Part shown: positions 34,044 through 43,197 of the stretch, one piece after another | Layout: each line of letters opens with the position of its first letter | Numbering within the stretch: position 1 is the stretch's first letter | From: Amycolatopsis sp. NBC_01488 | Lineage (GTDB): Bacteria; Actinomycetota; Actinomycetes; Mycobacteriales; Pseudonocardiaceae | Direction of reading: 5' to 3' | Assembly (NCBI RefSeq): GCF_036227105.1 | Contig: NZ_CP109434.1 | Span: forward strand, 1,492,001 to 1,556,000 | DNA length: 64,000 nucleotides | Made by a program: the position numbers and the translations under genes | Notes under the pieces: generated by a model | The model's database searches: none | Seen by the model: only the letters and a program-made list of their open reading frames with translations | What the model was told of the DNA's origin: nothing

Positions 34044-35218
34044 CCGACGGCGACCTCTTCCCGCGGGGCGCGGACCCGGCCCCACGCGGTGCCGACGAGC
34101 ACCAGCGCCGCCAGGGTCAGCGCCGCCGCGACCTCGGGCAGCACCAGCGGCCCGCCGGACGTCAGCACCGCGCCCCCGACCACGCCGGACAGGCCGACGC
34201 CGAGGTAGATCGCCGACGCGTTGAGCGAGAGCACCAGGCCGGCGTGGCCCGGGGCCAGCTCGATCAGCCGGTGCTGCACCGGCGGGCTGAACGACCACGT
34301 CGCCATGCCCCACACGAACAGCGCGACGCCGGCCGCGATCGGCGTCGCCGTCGCGATCGGCAGCAGCGCCATGACGACGGTGATCGTGGCCGTCACGACG
34401 AGCAGCGGCGCGCGCGAACCCCAGCGGTCGGCCGCCCGGCCGCCGGCGAAGTTGCCGACCGCGCCGCCGACGCCGTAGCAGAAGAGCAGCACCGTGACCG
34501 CCGTGCCGTGGACGCCCGCGGTCGCGGCCAGCAGCGGGGACACGAACGTGTAGACCATGAACGCGGCGAGGCACCCGAGGACCGTCACGGCCAGCATGAC
34601 GAGCACGCGCGGGTCGCGGCCGGCGGCGAACCGTTCGGCCAGGGTGACCCGCGGCGGCGCGGCGACCAACGGCAGCGCCATCCGCACGGCCAGCGCGCTC
34701 GCCAGCGAGAACGCGGCGACCAGCGCGAACGCCGTCCGGTAGCCGAGGTGCTGCGAAATGAGGCTGCCCAGCGGCACGCCGAAGATGAGCGCGACGGTCA
34801 GGCCACCGAACACGAGCGCGATCGCGCGGCCCCGGCGTTCCGGGCTGGTCAGCTGGGCCGCGACGGCGCTCGCCGCGGGGGTGAACACCGCGGCGCCGAC
34901 CGCGGTCACCACCCGGGCCAGCAGGAGCGTGCCGTAGCCGGGCGCGAGCGCGGCGAACAGGTTGCCGGCCGCGGTGACGGCGAGCGCGGCGACCAGCAGC
35001 GTCCGGCGCTCCCACGTGCCCGTGACGGCGGCGAAGAGCGGCGAGCCGACCGCGTACGCGATGGCGAAGGCCGTGACGAGCTGCGCGGCCGCAGTGGCCG
35101 AGACGTGCAGCTCGCCGGTCAGCGCCGGCAGCAGCCCGGCGACGATGTAGCCGCTGGTCCCGACGCCGAACGCGCCGAAGGCCAGCACCGAGAGCCTCGA
35201 GGACGAGGGTGTGGACAT
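34040..35218 (-). CDS. MFS transporter (DHA1-type exporter)
   Basis: This 392-aa membrane protein has about twelve transmembrane helices. It has the motif GSPLFAAVTGTWERRTLL between helices 2 and 3 (equivalent of MFS motif A) and RVVTAVGAAVFTPAASAVAA in helix 4. The pattern fits drug-H+ antiporters or arabinose-efflux-like exporters. The ATG at 35218 is preceded by GGGGGA at 7 nt. It is divergent from an ArsR-type regulator that probably represses it. The substrate is unknown. Confidence 0.9.
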   Translation of the reverse strand: MSTPSSSRLSVLAFGAFGVGTSGYIVAGLLPALTGELHVSATAAAQLVTAFAIAYAVGSPLFAAVTGTWERRTLLVAALAVTAAGNLFAALAPGYGTLLLARVVTAVGAAVFTPAASAVAAQLTSPERRGRAIALVFGGLTVALIFGVPLGSLISQHLGYRTAFALVAAFSLASALAVRMALPLVAAPPRVTLAERFAAGRDPRVLVMLAVTVLGCLAAFMVYTFVSPLLAATAGVHGTAVTVLLFCYGVGGAVGNFAGGRAADRWGSRAPLLVVTATITVVMALLPIATATPIAAGVALFVWGMATWSFSPPVQHRLIELAPGHAGLVLSLNASAIYLGVGLSGVVGGAVLTSGGPLVLPEVAAALTLAALVLVGTAWGRVRAPREEVAVG

Positions 35219-35250
35219 GGGTGGGTCCCCCAAGCGGAGCGAGCGATTGG

Positions 35251-35317
35251 TTCGATGAACGTCGTAGTTCGACCATCACCGTACTACGCGGCTCCGACAA
35301 TTTCGATCCACGTCGTA
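35251..35317. promoter_or_regulatory. Repeated operator-like elements between MFS and ArsR genes
   Basis: TTCGATGAACGTCGTA (35251-35266) and TTCGATCCACGTCGTA (35302-35317) are two direct copies separated by 51 bp. The first contains the inverted core GAACGTCGTAGTTC. They lie in the 109-bp region between divergent starts and are candidate sites for the ArsR protein. Confidence 0.5.
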
Positions 35318-35327
35318 CGATGGACCC

Positions 35328-35651
35328 ATGGCCAAGACCGTCGCGCTGCCGCCGCTCGTCTACCCCGAGCGGGACGAGATCACCGTCGAAGGGGTGCTCC
35401 GCGCCCTCGCCGACCCGGTGCGCCTGGCGATCGTCCGGCAACTGGCCGCCGCCGACCACGAACTCTCGTGCGGCGCGCTGACCGTGTCGGTGACCAAGTC
35501 CACAATCACCCACCACCTGAGCATCCTGCGCCAGGCGGGCGTCGTCGCCGGCCGCCAGGAGGGGACGACCCGGTTCAACTCGTTGCGCCGCAACGACCTC
35601 GACGCCCTGTTCCCGGGCCTGCTCGACGGCGTGCTGGCCGCTCGGCGCTGA
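35328..35651 (+). CDS. ArsR-family transcriptional regulator
   Basis: This 107-aa winged-helix protein has LRALADPVRLAIVRQLAAA, a recognition region KSTITHHLSILRQAGVV and the wing GRQEGTTRFNSLRRNDL. The metal-binding ELCVCDL-type motif of classic ArsR proteins is replaced by ELSCGALTVSV, so it may sense a non-metal ligand or redox state through its single Cys. It is divergent from an MFS exporter gene and probably represses it. Confidence 0.9.
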   Translation: MAKTVALPPLVYPERDEITVEGVLRALADPVRLAIVRQLAAADHELSCGALTVSVTKSTITHHLSILRQAGVVAGRQEGTTRFNSLRRNDLDALFPGLLDGVLAARR

Positions 35652-35844
35652 GCACGGCGTTACGGTGTGGATCGTCACCCGATATCGGGATGACAACGAC
35701 CCCCCTCGCTTGTTGGACTGGGCGTAGGCAGCTCACGGCGCTGGGGCCGATTGGCTGCCTTTATTTCTGCCCCCGGACTGAACCGATCCAGTAACGGGGC
35801 GGGGATTGACCAAGTAATCGTTTACCCACCCTGGAAGGAGTGCC

Positions 35845-37026
35845 GTGCCCGTCGCGCTGCTCGCGCTCGCCATCGGAGCCTTCGGCATCGGGACCACCGA
35901 GTTCGTCATGATGGGCGTGCTGCCCCAGGCGGCCGCCGACTTCGGCGTCGACATCCCGACCGCCGGCTACCTCATCTCCGCATACGCCCTGGGCGTCGTC
36001 GTCGGCGCCCCGCTGCTCACCGCGGTCGCCGTCCGGCTGCCGCGCAAGACCATGCTGCTGGCCATGATGGGCCTGTTCACGCTGGGCAACGGCCTGTTCG
36101 CGCTGTCCCCCAACCAGGGGTTCGGCGTCGCGTTCCGGTTCCTCGCCGGCCTGCCCCACGGCGCGTTCTTCGGGGCCGGCGCCGTCGTCGCGTCCAGCCT
36201 CGTCGGCCCGGGCGAGCGCGCCAAGGCCGTGTCCCTGATGTTCCTCGGCCTGACCCTGGCGAACGTCATCGGCGTGCCGCTGGGCACGCTGCTGGGCCAG
36301 CAGGTCGGCTGGCGCGCCACCTTCGGCGTCGTCGCCGTGATCGGCTTGGTCGCCGCCGCGGCCATCGCGAAGCTGGTGCCGAACCAGGGCCGTCCCGCCG
36401 AGGCGTCGCTGCGGACCGAGCTCGGCGCGTTCAAGCGGCCGCAGGTGCACCTGGCGCTGGCGATCGTCACGTTCGGACTCGGCGGCGTGTTCGCCTGCCT
36501 GTCCTACATCACGCCGATGCTGACCGACGTCGCCGGCTACTCGCCGTCGAACGTCACCCTGCTGCTGTCGCTGGCCGGGGTCGGCATGACGATCGGCAAC
36601 CTGCTCGGCGGCCGGCTGGCCGACCGCGCGCTGATGCCGGGCCTGTACGCCGCGCTGCTGTCGCTGGCCTGCGTGCTGGGCATCTTCACGATCACCGCCG
36701 AGGGCAAGGTCGGCGCCGCGATCACGATCTTCTTCGTCGGCGTCGCCGGGTTCATGATCGGCCCCATGATGCAGGCGCGGATCATGGAGAAGGCGGGCGG
36801 CACTCCGTCCCTGGTGTCGGCCGCCGTCCAGTCCGCGTTCAACATCGCGAACTCGATCGGCGCCTACCTCGGCGGCCTGGTGATCGCGGGCGGGCTCGGG
36901 CTGGTCGCCCCCAACTGGGTCGGCGCACTCCTGGCCGTCTTCGGCCTGTCGCTGGCGATCGTCTCCGGCACCCTGGACCGCCGCGAAGCCCGCGCCGAAC
37001 GACGCGAACTCGCCATGGCGTCCTGA
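35845..37026 (+). CDS. MFS transporter (DHA1 family, second exporter)
   Basis: This 393-aa transporter has about twelve helices. It starts LAIGAFGIGTTEFVMMGVLP and carries the RLPRKTMLL loop, FLAGLPHGAFFGAGAVVASS in helix 4 and VSAAVQSAFNIANSIGAYLG in helix 11. The closest named group is the AraJ/Cmr-like efflux family. AAGGAG is 5 nt before the GTG start. A TTGACC...TTTACCC sequence just upstream suggests its own promoter. It is followed by a long palindrome and a convergent gene. Confidence 0.9.
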   Translation: MPVALLALAIGAFGIGTTEFVMMGVLPQAAADFGVDIPTAGYLISAYALGVVVGAPLLTAVAVRLPRKTMLLAMMGLFTLGNGLFALSPNQGFGVAFRFLAGLPHGAFFGAGAVVASSLVGPGERAKAVSLMFLGLTLANVIGVPLGTLLGQQVGWRATFGVVAVIGLVAAAAIAKLVPNQGRPAEASLRTELGAFKRPQVHLALAIVTFGLGGVFACLSYITPMLTDVAGYSPSNVTLLLSLAGVGMTIGNLLGGRLADRALMPGLYAALLSLACVLGIFTITAEGKVGAAITIFFVGVAGFMIGPMMQARIMEKAGGTPSLVSAAVQSAFNIANSIGAYLGGLVIAGGLGLVAPNWVGALLAVFGLSLAIVSGTLDRREARAERRELAMAS

Positions 37027-37039
37027 CCCTGCCGCAGCT

Positions 37040-37087
37040 GGTCGTGAGTGAGAAACCGCGTTAGAACACTGTTTCTCACTCACGACC
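37040..37087. repeat. REP-like palindrome with 17-bp arms
   Basis: GGTCGTGAGTGAGAAAC and GTTTCTCACTCACGACC are perfect 17-bp inverted arms around the 14-nt loop CGCGTTAGAACACT. It fills the gap between the convergent MFS and DUF3017 genes, 2 bp from the latter's stop codon. As an unusually long stem in an intergenic position it may be a bidirectional terminator or one copy of a dispersed repeat family. No second copy is seen in this window. Confidence 0.8.
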
Positions 37088-37088
37088 C

Positions 37089-37412
37089 TCAGGACGAGGC
37101 GAACGGGCCGCCGGTGATCGTCAGGGCGACGTAGAGGACCGCCGCCGCCAGCCCGGCGTAGGTCACGATGTCGACGACCTTGCCGCGGATCGCCAGCAGC
37201 CCGGCCCTGGCGGCCGGCAGCACCGCCCGCAGCACCCCGGCGAGGAGGAGCGCGGCGCCGATCAGCGCCGCGCCCTCCCGCCAGTGGTACTGGAAGATCC
37301 GCAGCGCGGCCACGGCCACCACCAGCAGCACCACCGCGAACGGGAGCTGCGTGAACCGCGACGGCCGGTTCCGGCGGTCCGACAGGTCCCGCCGGTCTTC
37401 GGTCATCGTCAT
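37089..37412 (-). CDS. DUF3017-type membrane protein
   Basis: This 107-aa protein has a basic N-terminal tail ([17 protein letters not shown]) and three hydrophobic helices. It matches the DUF3017 family that follows folD in actinobacteria. Its ATG overlaps the folD stop (ATGA), so the two are translated together. A second ATG two codons later is possible. The function is unknown. Confidence 0.85.
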   Translation of the reverse strand: MTMTEDRRDLSDRRNRPSRFTQLPFAVVLLVVAVAALRIFQYHWREGAALIGAALLLAGVLRAVLPAARAGLLAIRGKVVDIVTYAGLAAAVLYVALTITGGPFASS

Positions 37413-38275
37413 CGGCCCTGGACCGAGCGTTCCGCCGCTTCGACGACGTTGCTCACCAGCATCGCCCGGGTCATCGGCCCGACGCCGCCGGGGTTCGGCG
37501 AGATCCAGCCGGCCACCTCGGCCACGTCCGGGTGAACATCGCCGGTGAGCTTGCCGTCCACGTGGGACACGCCGACGTCGAGCACCGCGGCGCCCGGGGC
37601 GACCATGTCCGGCGTGATGATCCCGGGCACGCCGGCCGCGGCGACCACGATGTCCGCCCGGCGGACCTCGGCGGCGAGGTCGCGGGTGCCGGTGTGGCAC
37701 AGCGTCACGGTGGCGTTCTCGCTGCGGCGGGTCAGCAGCAGGCCCAGTGTCCGGCCAACCGTGATGCCGCGGCCGACCACGGTCACGCGGGCGCCGTTCA
37801 GCTCGACGCCGTGGCGCTTGAGCAGCTCGATGATCCCGTACGGCGTGCAGGGCAGCGCCCCCTGCTGGCCCAGCACGAGCCGCCCGAGGCTCACCGGGGC
37901 GAGGCCGTCGGCGTCCTTCTCCGGGTCGATGCGCTCGAGCACGCGGTTCGCGTCGAGGTGCTTCGGCAGCGGCAGCTGGACGATGTAGCCGTGGCACGCC
38001 GGGTCGGCGTTCAGCTCGTCGATGACGGCTTCGAGCTTCTCCTGGGTGATGTCGGCCGGCAGGTCGCGCCGGATCGAGTTGACGCCGATCTTGCCGCTGT
38101 CGGCGTGCTTCATCCGCACGTACGAGTGCGACCCCGGGTCGTCGCCGACCAGGACGGTGCCCAGGCCCGGCGTCACCCCCTTCGCGGCCAGCGCCGCGAC
38201 ACGCGGCTCGAGCTCCGCGAAAATGGCGTTCTTGGTGGCCTTGCCGTCGAGAATCTTCGCCGTCACGAGGCCCAT
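37409..38275 (-). CDS. folD: Methylenetetrahydrofolate dehydrogenase/methenyltetrahydrofolate cyclohydrolase
   Basis: This 288-aa bifunctional enzyme interconverts 5,10-methylene-THF and 10-formyl-THF for purine and formate metabolism. It has [20 protein letters not shown] (family signature 1, catalytic Lys), [33 protein letters not shown] and the NADP-binding [13 protein letters not shown]. The start is either ATG 38275 or GTG 38266 (which would begin MTAKILDG); neither has a clear ribosome-binding site. Its product supports the purN and purH steps encoded later in this window. Confidence 0.95.
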   Translation of the reverse strand: MGLVTAKILDGKATKNAIFAELEPRVAALAAKGVTPGLGTVLVGDDPGSHSYVRMKHADSGKIGVNSIRRDLPADITQEKLEAVIDELNADPACHGYIVQLPLPKHLDANRVLERIDPEKDADGLAPVSLGRLVLGQQGALPCTPYGIIELLKRHGVELNGARVTVVGRGITVGRTLGLLLTRRSENATVTLCHTGTRDLAAEVRRADIVVAAAGVPGIITPDMVAPGAAVLDVGVSHVDGKLTGDVHPDVAEVAGWISPNPGGVGPMTRAMLVSNVVEAAERSVQGR

Positions 38276-38495
38276 TCTGGCAAAGCGACCCCCGCGCGTC
38301 GCTTCCAGGCGCGGGTGGTGGCAGCCCGTACAGTGATCGTCACCCCCACACGGTCCACTCGCGACAGGCCCGCGATGAAGCTGTGATCTACCGCACGTCG
38401 CATCACCCGAGGTCAGACGGTGTGCCACCGGGTCGCCGAGCGGCAAAACCCACATGCGGGGTGCACTCGCGCGCGCGAACAGTCAAAATGTCCCC

Positions 38496-41213
38496 GTGGC
38501 ACAACCGACGACGCAGCTGAACGCGACCGAGCAGGACACCCTGGTCAAGCAGATCGGACTTGCCCTGCTCCGTGCCGCCCCGCGCGACTGGCGCAAGGTC
38601 ACCGCGGAGTACCGAGCCGTCGGGAGGTACCACGAGCTGACCGGCGAGATCGTCACCGAGGACGGCACGGTGCACGAGTGGCTCGCCACCCACGACATCG
38701 CGACCCTCTTCGGCAGGCTGCGCGGCGGCATGTACCGGGACGGCCGCGGAACGTGGTTCAACGCGCGCTACCAGCTCGACCACCCGTCCAGCTACAACCT
38801 CGAGTACAACCGCGACGAGCCGGTGTGGAACCTCGCGCCGCCACCACAGGCCTATTCGGACGAGCTGCGGATGTTCCCGCGCACCGAGGAGAACGTCCCC
38901 GAGTGGCTGATCCGGCGGATGTCCGGGCTCGGCCCGGAGCAGCCGGGGCCGCACTTCCGGATCGCCCGGATCTTCGACACGATCGGCCCTGCCGGTCGCC
39001 CGGTGATCAACCGCCCCGACCTCGAGGTCGAGGAGCAGGACCGGCTGCTGGAGTACCTCGACCACGCGCCGCTGGTCGTCACCGAGCGCGGCTACGACAT
39101 CGACCGGCTGGCCGCGACGCCCGAGGCCACCGTCCCGGTCGCCTTCCACAGCGACGGCCAGTGGATCTGGCCCGCCGCCGTCAACTTCTACCTGCGCAAG
39201 TACGGCGTTTCGCCGGAGCCGGACCTGGTCGAGCACGTCCGCGCGGTCGGCTTCGCGCTGCCGCCGGTCGACGAGCCGACGCTGCAGGCCGCCGGCGCGT
39301 ACCTGACCCGGGGCAACCAGCCGCCGCAGCAACGCCCGGCCGGGCCGCCGCCCCAGGGCCCCCCGCCGGGTCCGCCACAGGGTCCGCCGCCCCAGCAGCA
39401 ACCGCCCGCCGGCCCGCCGCCGACCATGGTCGCGCCGGCGCCGCCCGTCGTGCCGCCGCAGCAGCACCAGGAGTCGCCCGCGCCGGCTGAACCGGCCGCG
39501 GCCCCGGCTGACGAGCACGACTACCCCGCCGAGGCGGAGTTCGCCGAAGAGGGCTACGACGACCAGGAGTTCGACGACCGCTTCGCCGAAGAGGACGCGT
39601 ACGGCGAGGAGGAGTACGAGCACCCCGAGCACGCCGCGGGCTCGAACGGCACGTCGCCGGAGCCGGGCCGGGTGCCCGACCTCGAGGAGACCGCGGAGTA
39701 CGTCCCCGACCAGCCGATCGGGCACGAGGACGAGCCGCGCGACGGCCGGCCGGTGCACGCGGACGAGAGCGGGTTCGCCGAGGAGCAGGCGCCGGAGCCG
39801 GTCACCCACCACGAGGACGACGAGCACCCCGCGTTCGACCCCGGTCCCCGGCACGACGACGAGCCGGCGCACGCGGCCTTCCAGCCGGATCAGCAGCCGG
39901 CCGACGAGCCTGCCCACGCGGCGTTCCAGCCGGCCGAGCCCGCGCACGCGGCGTTCCAGCCGGGCCAGGACGAGCACGCCGCGTTCCAGCAGGAGCCCGC
40001 GGCCTTCGCGCCGGGTCACGACGAGCCGTTCCCGCCGCGGCGCGAGGAGCGGCCGGCGTTCGACCCCGGTCCGCCGACCATGATCACCCAGCCCGAGGTG
40101 CCCGGCGTGCTGCCGGTGCCGGAGCCGCCGGCGCCCGAGCCCGCGGAACCGCCCGCCGCGCCCCGCTCGGGACGTCGCGCGCTGCGCCGGGAGACCCCGG
40201 ACCACCCGGTGCTGGCCGGCCTGCAGACCAAGCTGGACGAGCTCGAGGTCCCCGAGAGCGGCTACAAGCTGGGCGAACCCGCCGAGCACGGCTGGAGCGT
40301 CGAGCAGGTCGACGACGGCTGGCGCGTCGGGTGGTACGACGGCAAGCTCAGCAACCCCGCGGTGTTCGGCGACGCCGAGGACGCGGCCGCGTTCATGCTC
40401 GGCAAGCTGCTGCTCAACCCGGAGGGCCACGTGCCCGAGCCGGAACCCGAGCCCGAACCGGAACCCGAGCCGGAGCCGGAGCCGGCACCGCAGCGGGTCG
40501 TCGCGACGCTGTCGCCGGAGGTCGCGACCGGGTCGTACCCGGTCCGCAAGCCGGAGCCGGTGCCCGCCCAGGAGCAGACGGCGTTCACGAGCGCCGAGGA
40601 GCTGTTCGGCGACCTCGGGGACGACGAGCCGCCGGCCCCGCCGCGCCAGCCCGCCCCGCCCGCGCCGGTCCCGGCCGGGCCGCCGCCCGCGGCCCCCGCG
40701 CCGCTCCGGCGTGAGCCGCCGCCGGCCCCGACCGTCCTGGCGGCGCCGGTGCCGCCGCAGGGTGCCCCGATGATCCCGCCGGGCACCTCGCCCGCGCCGC
40801 AGCGCCGTGAGGAGCCGGCCCGCCCGGCCGTCAACGGTGGTGGCGGCGGTGGCCAGCAGCAGTGGCCGATCGGGCCGATGGCGGGTGAGCCGCCGCTGAC
40901 GCTGTTCCGCGGCAAGGAGCTGCGCGAGCTGCCCGCGGGCAGTGAGCTGGACCGCTTCGGCGGCCCGAACGGCAACCTGACGTACGCGGCGGGCACGCCG
41001 TTCGCCGAGCGGTCGCTGGTGCCCGAGTGGGTGAACCGGCCGTACCACGTCTACCGCGTCCAGCGGCCGCTGGAGGCGCTGGCCGGCGTCGCGATCCCGT
41101 GGTTCAACCAGCCGGGCGGCGGGTCGGCGTACCTGCTCCCGGCGTCGATCGAAGAGCTGGTCGCCGAGGGCGACCTGATCGAGCTCGACCCGGGCGAACC
41201 CCCGATCGACTGA
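38496..41213 (+). CDS. TNT-domain protein: YezG-like N-terminus, disordered middle, C-terminal NAD+ glycohydrolase-type domain
   Basis: This is a 905-aa protein with no signal peptide. Residues about 8-110 (VKQIGLALLRAAPRDWRKVT and EIVTEDGTVHEWLATHDI) resemble YezG/DUF600-like immunity-type domains. Residues about 265-580 are Pro-, Gln- and acid-rich, with HAAFQP repeated four or more times. A small domain (about 587-645, HGWSVEQVDDGWRVGWYDGK) follows. Residues about 800-905 match the TNT domain (ELDRFGGPNG, FAERSL, YHVYRV, IPWFNQPGGGSAYLL). In Mtb TNT an Arg, Tyr, Arg, His and Gln are catalytic. Here the Arg and His equivalents are present, but the Gln position before the aromatic residue appears to be Ala. 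Start GTG 38496 is preferred; ATG 38454 is possible. It could be a toxin, an inactive relative or a housekeeping scaffold. Confidence 0.8.
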   Translation: MAQPTTQLNATEQDTLVKQIGLALLRAAPRDWRKVTAEYRAVGRYHELTGEIVTEDGTVHEWLATHDIATLFGRLRGGMYRDGRGTWFNARYQLDHPSSYNLEYNRDEPVWNLAPPPQAYSDELRMFPRTEENVPEWLIRRMSGLGPEQPGPHFRIARIFDTIGPAGRPVINRPDLEVEEQDRLLEYLDHAPLVVTERGYDIDRLAATPEATVPVAFHSDGQWIWPAAVNFYLRKYGVSPEPDLVEHVRAVGFALPPVDEPTLQAAGAYLTRGNQPPQQRPAGPPPQGPPPGPPQGPPPQQQPPAGPPPTMVAPAPPVVPPQQHQESPAPAEPAAAPADEHDYPAEAEFAEEGYDDQEFDDRFAEEDAYGEEEYEHPEHAAGSNGTSPEPGRVPDLEETAEYVPDQPIGHEDEPRDGRPVHADESGFAEEQAPEPVTHHEDDEHPAFDPGPRHDDEPAHAAFQPDQQPADEPAHAAFQPAEPAHAAFQPGQDEHAAFQQEPAAFAPGHDEPFPPRREERPAFDPGPPTMITQPEVPGVLPVPEPPAPEPAEPPAAPRSGRRALRRETPDHPVLAGLQTKLDELEVPESGYKLGEPAEHGWSVEQVDDGWRVGWYDGKLSNPAVFGDAEDAAAFMLGKLLLNPEGHVPEPEPEPEPEPEPEPEPAPQRVVATLSPEVATGSYPVRKPEPVPAQEQTAFTSAEELFGDLGDDEPPAPPRQPAPPAPVPAGPPPAAPAPLRREPPPAPTVLAAPVPPQGAPMIPPGTSPAPQRREEPARPAVNGGGGGGQQQWPIGPMAGEPPLTLFRGKELRELPAGSELDRFGGPNGNLTYAAGTPFAERSLVPEWVNRPYHVYRVQRPLEALAGVAIPWFNQPGGGSAYLLPASIEELVAEGDLIELDPGEPPID

Positions 41214-41219
41214 GTTCCG

Positions 41220-41253
41220 CGAAGGCCCCGGCAGCGCGCTGCCGGGGCCTTCG
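41220..41253 (+). terminator. Terminator after the TNT-domain gene
   Basis: CGAAGGCCCCGGCAGC and GCTGCCGGGGCCTTCG form a 16-bp perfect stem with a 2-nt loop, starting 7 bp after the stop. A short T-containing sequence (TCGTTTC) follows. It also faces the end of the convergent pentapeptide-repeat gene. Confidence 0.85.
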
Positions 41254-41258
41254 TCGTT

Positions 41259-41846
41259 TCAGCGGACGACGAGCCCGTGAGCGGCGGCGAAGGCGATGGC
41301 CGTCTCGACGTCGACCTCGGCGCCCCGCAGATCGGCCTGGACCAGGGCGTTCGCGTCGAGGCGCGCGCCCCGCAGGTCGGCGCCGTCGAGCTTCGCGGCC
41401 TGCAGGCGGGCGCCGGTCAAGTCGCTGCCGCGCAGGTCGGCGCCGGCGAGGTCGGCCTCGGTCAGGTTGGCTTCACGCAGCCGGAGCCCGGACAGACCGA
41501 GCTTGCGCAGCCGCGCCTTCGCGAGCGACGCCATCGAGAGGTCGCACTCGGTCACGGCGATGCCGCCGAACCCGCACTCGGCGAACGACGAGCCGAGCAG
41601 CGAGCACGACGTCCACCGGCTTTCGACGAGCACCGAGCGGTCGAAGGTGCACGAGCGGAACGCCGAGGCGTCGTGACGCGAGCGGGAGAGGTCGGCCCGG
41701 CTGAACACGCAGTCGTCGAAGGTGCACCCGCGCGTCCGCAGCCCGCTCAGGTCCGCCCCGGTGAAGTCGCACCCGGTGAACCGGCGCTTTTCCCACCACT
41801 GCCCGGACAACACCGCTTCGCGGTAGTCCTCCCCGGTCTCCAGCAC
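41259..41846 (-). CDS. Pentapeptide-repeat protein
   Basis: This 195-aa protein is built mostly of A(D/N)LXX pentapeptides from about residue 24 to 180 (for example ANLTEADLAGADLRGSDLTG), forming a right-handed beta-helix. Such proteins can mimic DNA and protect gyrase, but many have unknown roles; nothing here identifies a target. The GTG at 41846 starts the recognisable domain. Upstream, a GTCCACTGTGGAC palindrome separates it from the divergent AraC gene. Confidence 0.85.
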   Translation of the reverse strand: MLETGEDYREAVLSGQWWEKRRFTGCDFTGADLSGLRTRGCTFDDCVFSRADLSRSRHDASAFRSCTFDRSVLVESRWTSCSLLGSSFAECGFGGIAVTECDLSMASLAKARLRKLGLSGLRLREANLTEADLAGADLRGSDLTGARLQAAKLDGADLRGARLDANALVQADLRGAEVDVETAIAFAAAHGLVVR

Positions 41847-41944
41847 GGCCCCAGGGTGCCACACCGGCGCCGGCCACCCGCAACAGTCCACTGTGGACGG
41901 CCATTGACCAGGGGCGCCGCGCGCCGTCCGTGCATACTGGGCGC

Positions 41945-42769
41945 ATGGGAGTTCCGCTGCGGCCACTGGCGATCGCCGGGGCGCGGTCGGTGTACCGCGA
42001 AGTCCCGCCGCCGCCCGGGCTCGTGGACGTGCTGGCCTGCGGCTGGCACGGGCGCACCGGCTGGGCGCGGCCGCTGCGTGTCCTCCCCGACGGCTGCGCC
42101 GACCTCGTCTGGGACGGCGAGGCACTGACCGTCGTCGTCACCGTCGGCGCTCCGCTGCGGCTGTGGGTGCCCGCCGATGCGTCACGCGTCGGCGTGCGGC
42201 TGCGGTGCGGGGCCGCGGCCGCCGTGCTCGGGACGGCCATGCCGGAGCTGCCCGCGGGCGCGACCCCGCTGAGTGACCTCTGGGGCGCGGCCGCCCGCCG
42301 CGCCGAAGAAATCCTTGACGGTACGACTGATCCCGAGGTCCAGCGCGGAATCCTTGAAACGCTCGTCGCTCGCCGGAGTGCGACGCCGGACCGGCGGGTG
42401 CTGGCGGCCGTTCAGGCCCTCGGCGGGATCACGCGGACGTCCGATGTCGCGGTGGGAATCAGCGAACGCGCGCTGCGGCGGCACTTCGTCCATGCCGTCG
42501 GCGCCGGGCCGAAGCAGCTGCACCGCGTCCAGCGGTTCCATCGGTTCCTGCGCCTCCTGGAACCCCTCGTCGCCGGGCGGACGTCGCTGGCCGGCGTCGC
42601 CGCCGGGCTCGGGTACGCCGACCAGTCCCACCTCGGCCGCGAATGCCGCCGCCTGTCCGGCTCCTCCCCCGCCGCGCTCGTGCGGGTGGCCGAAAAGTTC
42701 CAGACGGCGGCCCCGTCCGCGCGCCACGATCTTCCCCATGTTCCGAGTCACCATCGCGGTGCGCGCTGA
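41945..42769 (+). CDS. AraC-family transcriptional regulator (DUF6597-type N-terminus)
   Basis: This 274-aa protein has an N-terminal domain containing YREVPPPPGLVDVLACGWHG and RVLPDGCADLVWDGEAL, typical of the group that includes DUF6597. The C-terminal AraC HTH region contains VGISERALRRHFVHAVGAGPK and VAAGLGYADQSHLGRECRRL. The ATG at 41945 gives the conserved start. The end overlaps the thioesterase-like gene by 32 bp in another frame, so the two may be co-transcribed. The ligand is unknown. Confidence 0.88.
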   Translation: MGVPLRPLAIAGARSVYREVPPPPGLVDVLACGWHGRTGWARPLRVLPDGCADLVWDGEALTVVVTVGAPLRLWVPADASRVGVRLRCGAAAAVLGTAMPELPAGATPLSDLWGAAARRAEEILDGTTDPEVQRGILETLVARRSATPDRRVLAAVQALGGITRTSDVAVGISERALRRHFVHAVGAGPKQLHRVQRFHRFLRLLEPLVAGRTSLAGVAAGLGYADQSHLGRECRRLSGSSPAALVRVAEKFQTAAPSARHDLPHVPSHHRGAR

Positions 42770-43166
42770 CGACCTCGACGTCAACGGCCACGTCCGCGGC
42801 CCGGCCTACCTCGCCTACGCCGACCACGCCCGCTGGGTGTGCGTCCAGGCCGCCGGGATCGACCTGACCGAGCTGGCCGCGCGCCGGATCGGCCCGGTGA
42901 ACCTGGAGACGACCGTGCGCTTCCACCGGGAACTCGTTCCCGGCAGCGAGGTTTCGGTCGGCTGCGAATTCCACTGGGGCACGGGCAAGACATCCCGGGT
43001 GACGCAGGAGTTCCACGCACCGGACGGGACGCTCGTCGCCGACGTCTCGAGCGTCTCCGGCCTGCTGGACCTGGACCGGCGGCGGCTGCTGCCCGACCCC
43101 GGCGCGCATTGGCGGGAGCTGGCCGCGCACCCCGAACTGCTCGGCCTGGCACCGAAAATGACGTGA
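42738..43166 (+). CDS. Hotdog-fold acyl-CoA thioesterase-like protein
   Basis: This 142-aa protein has the 4-hydroxybenzoyl-CoA thioesterase-like pattern: RADDLDVNGHVRGPAYLAYADHARW (given as DLDVNGHVRG and YADHARW), with Asp/His near residues 13-20, and FHRELVPGSEVSVGCEF in the beta sheet. It probably hydrolyses an acyl-CoA thioester. It starts inside the AraC gene and precedes a methyltransferase gene by 31 bp. The substrate is unknown. Confidence 0.85.
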   Translation: MFRVTIAVRADDLDVNGHVRGPAYLAYADHARWVCVQAAGIDLTELAARRIGPVNLETTVRFHRELVPGSEVSVGCEFHWGTGKTSRVTQEFHAPDGTLVADVSSVSGLLDLDRRRLLPDPGAHWRELAAHPELLGLAPKMT

Positions 43167-43197
43167 TCTTTCCCGGCCCGCTCACTACGGTGACGCC

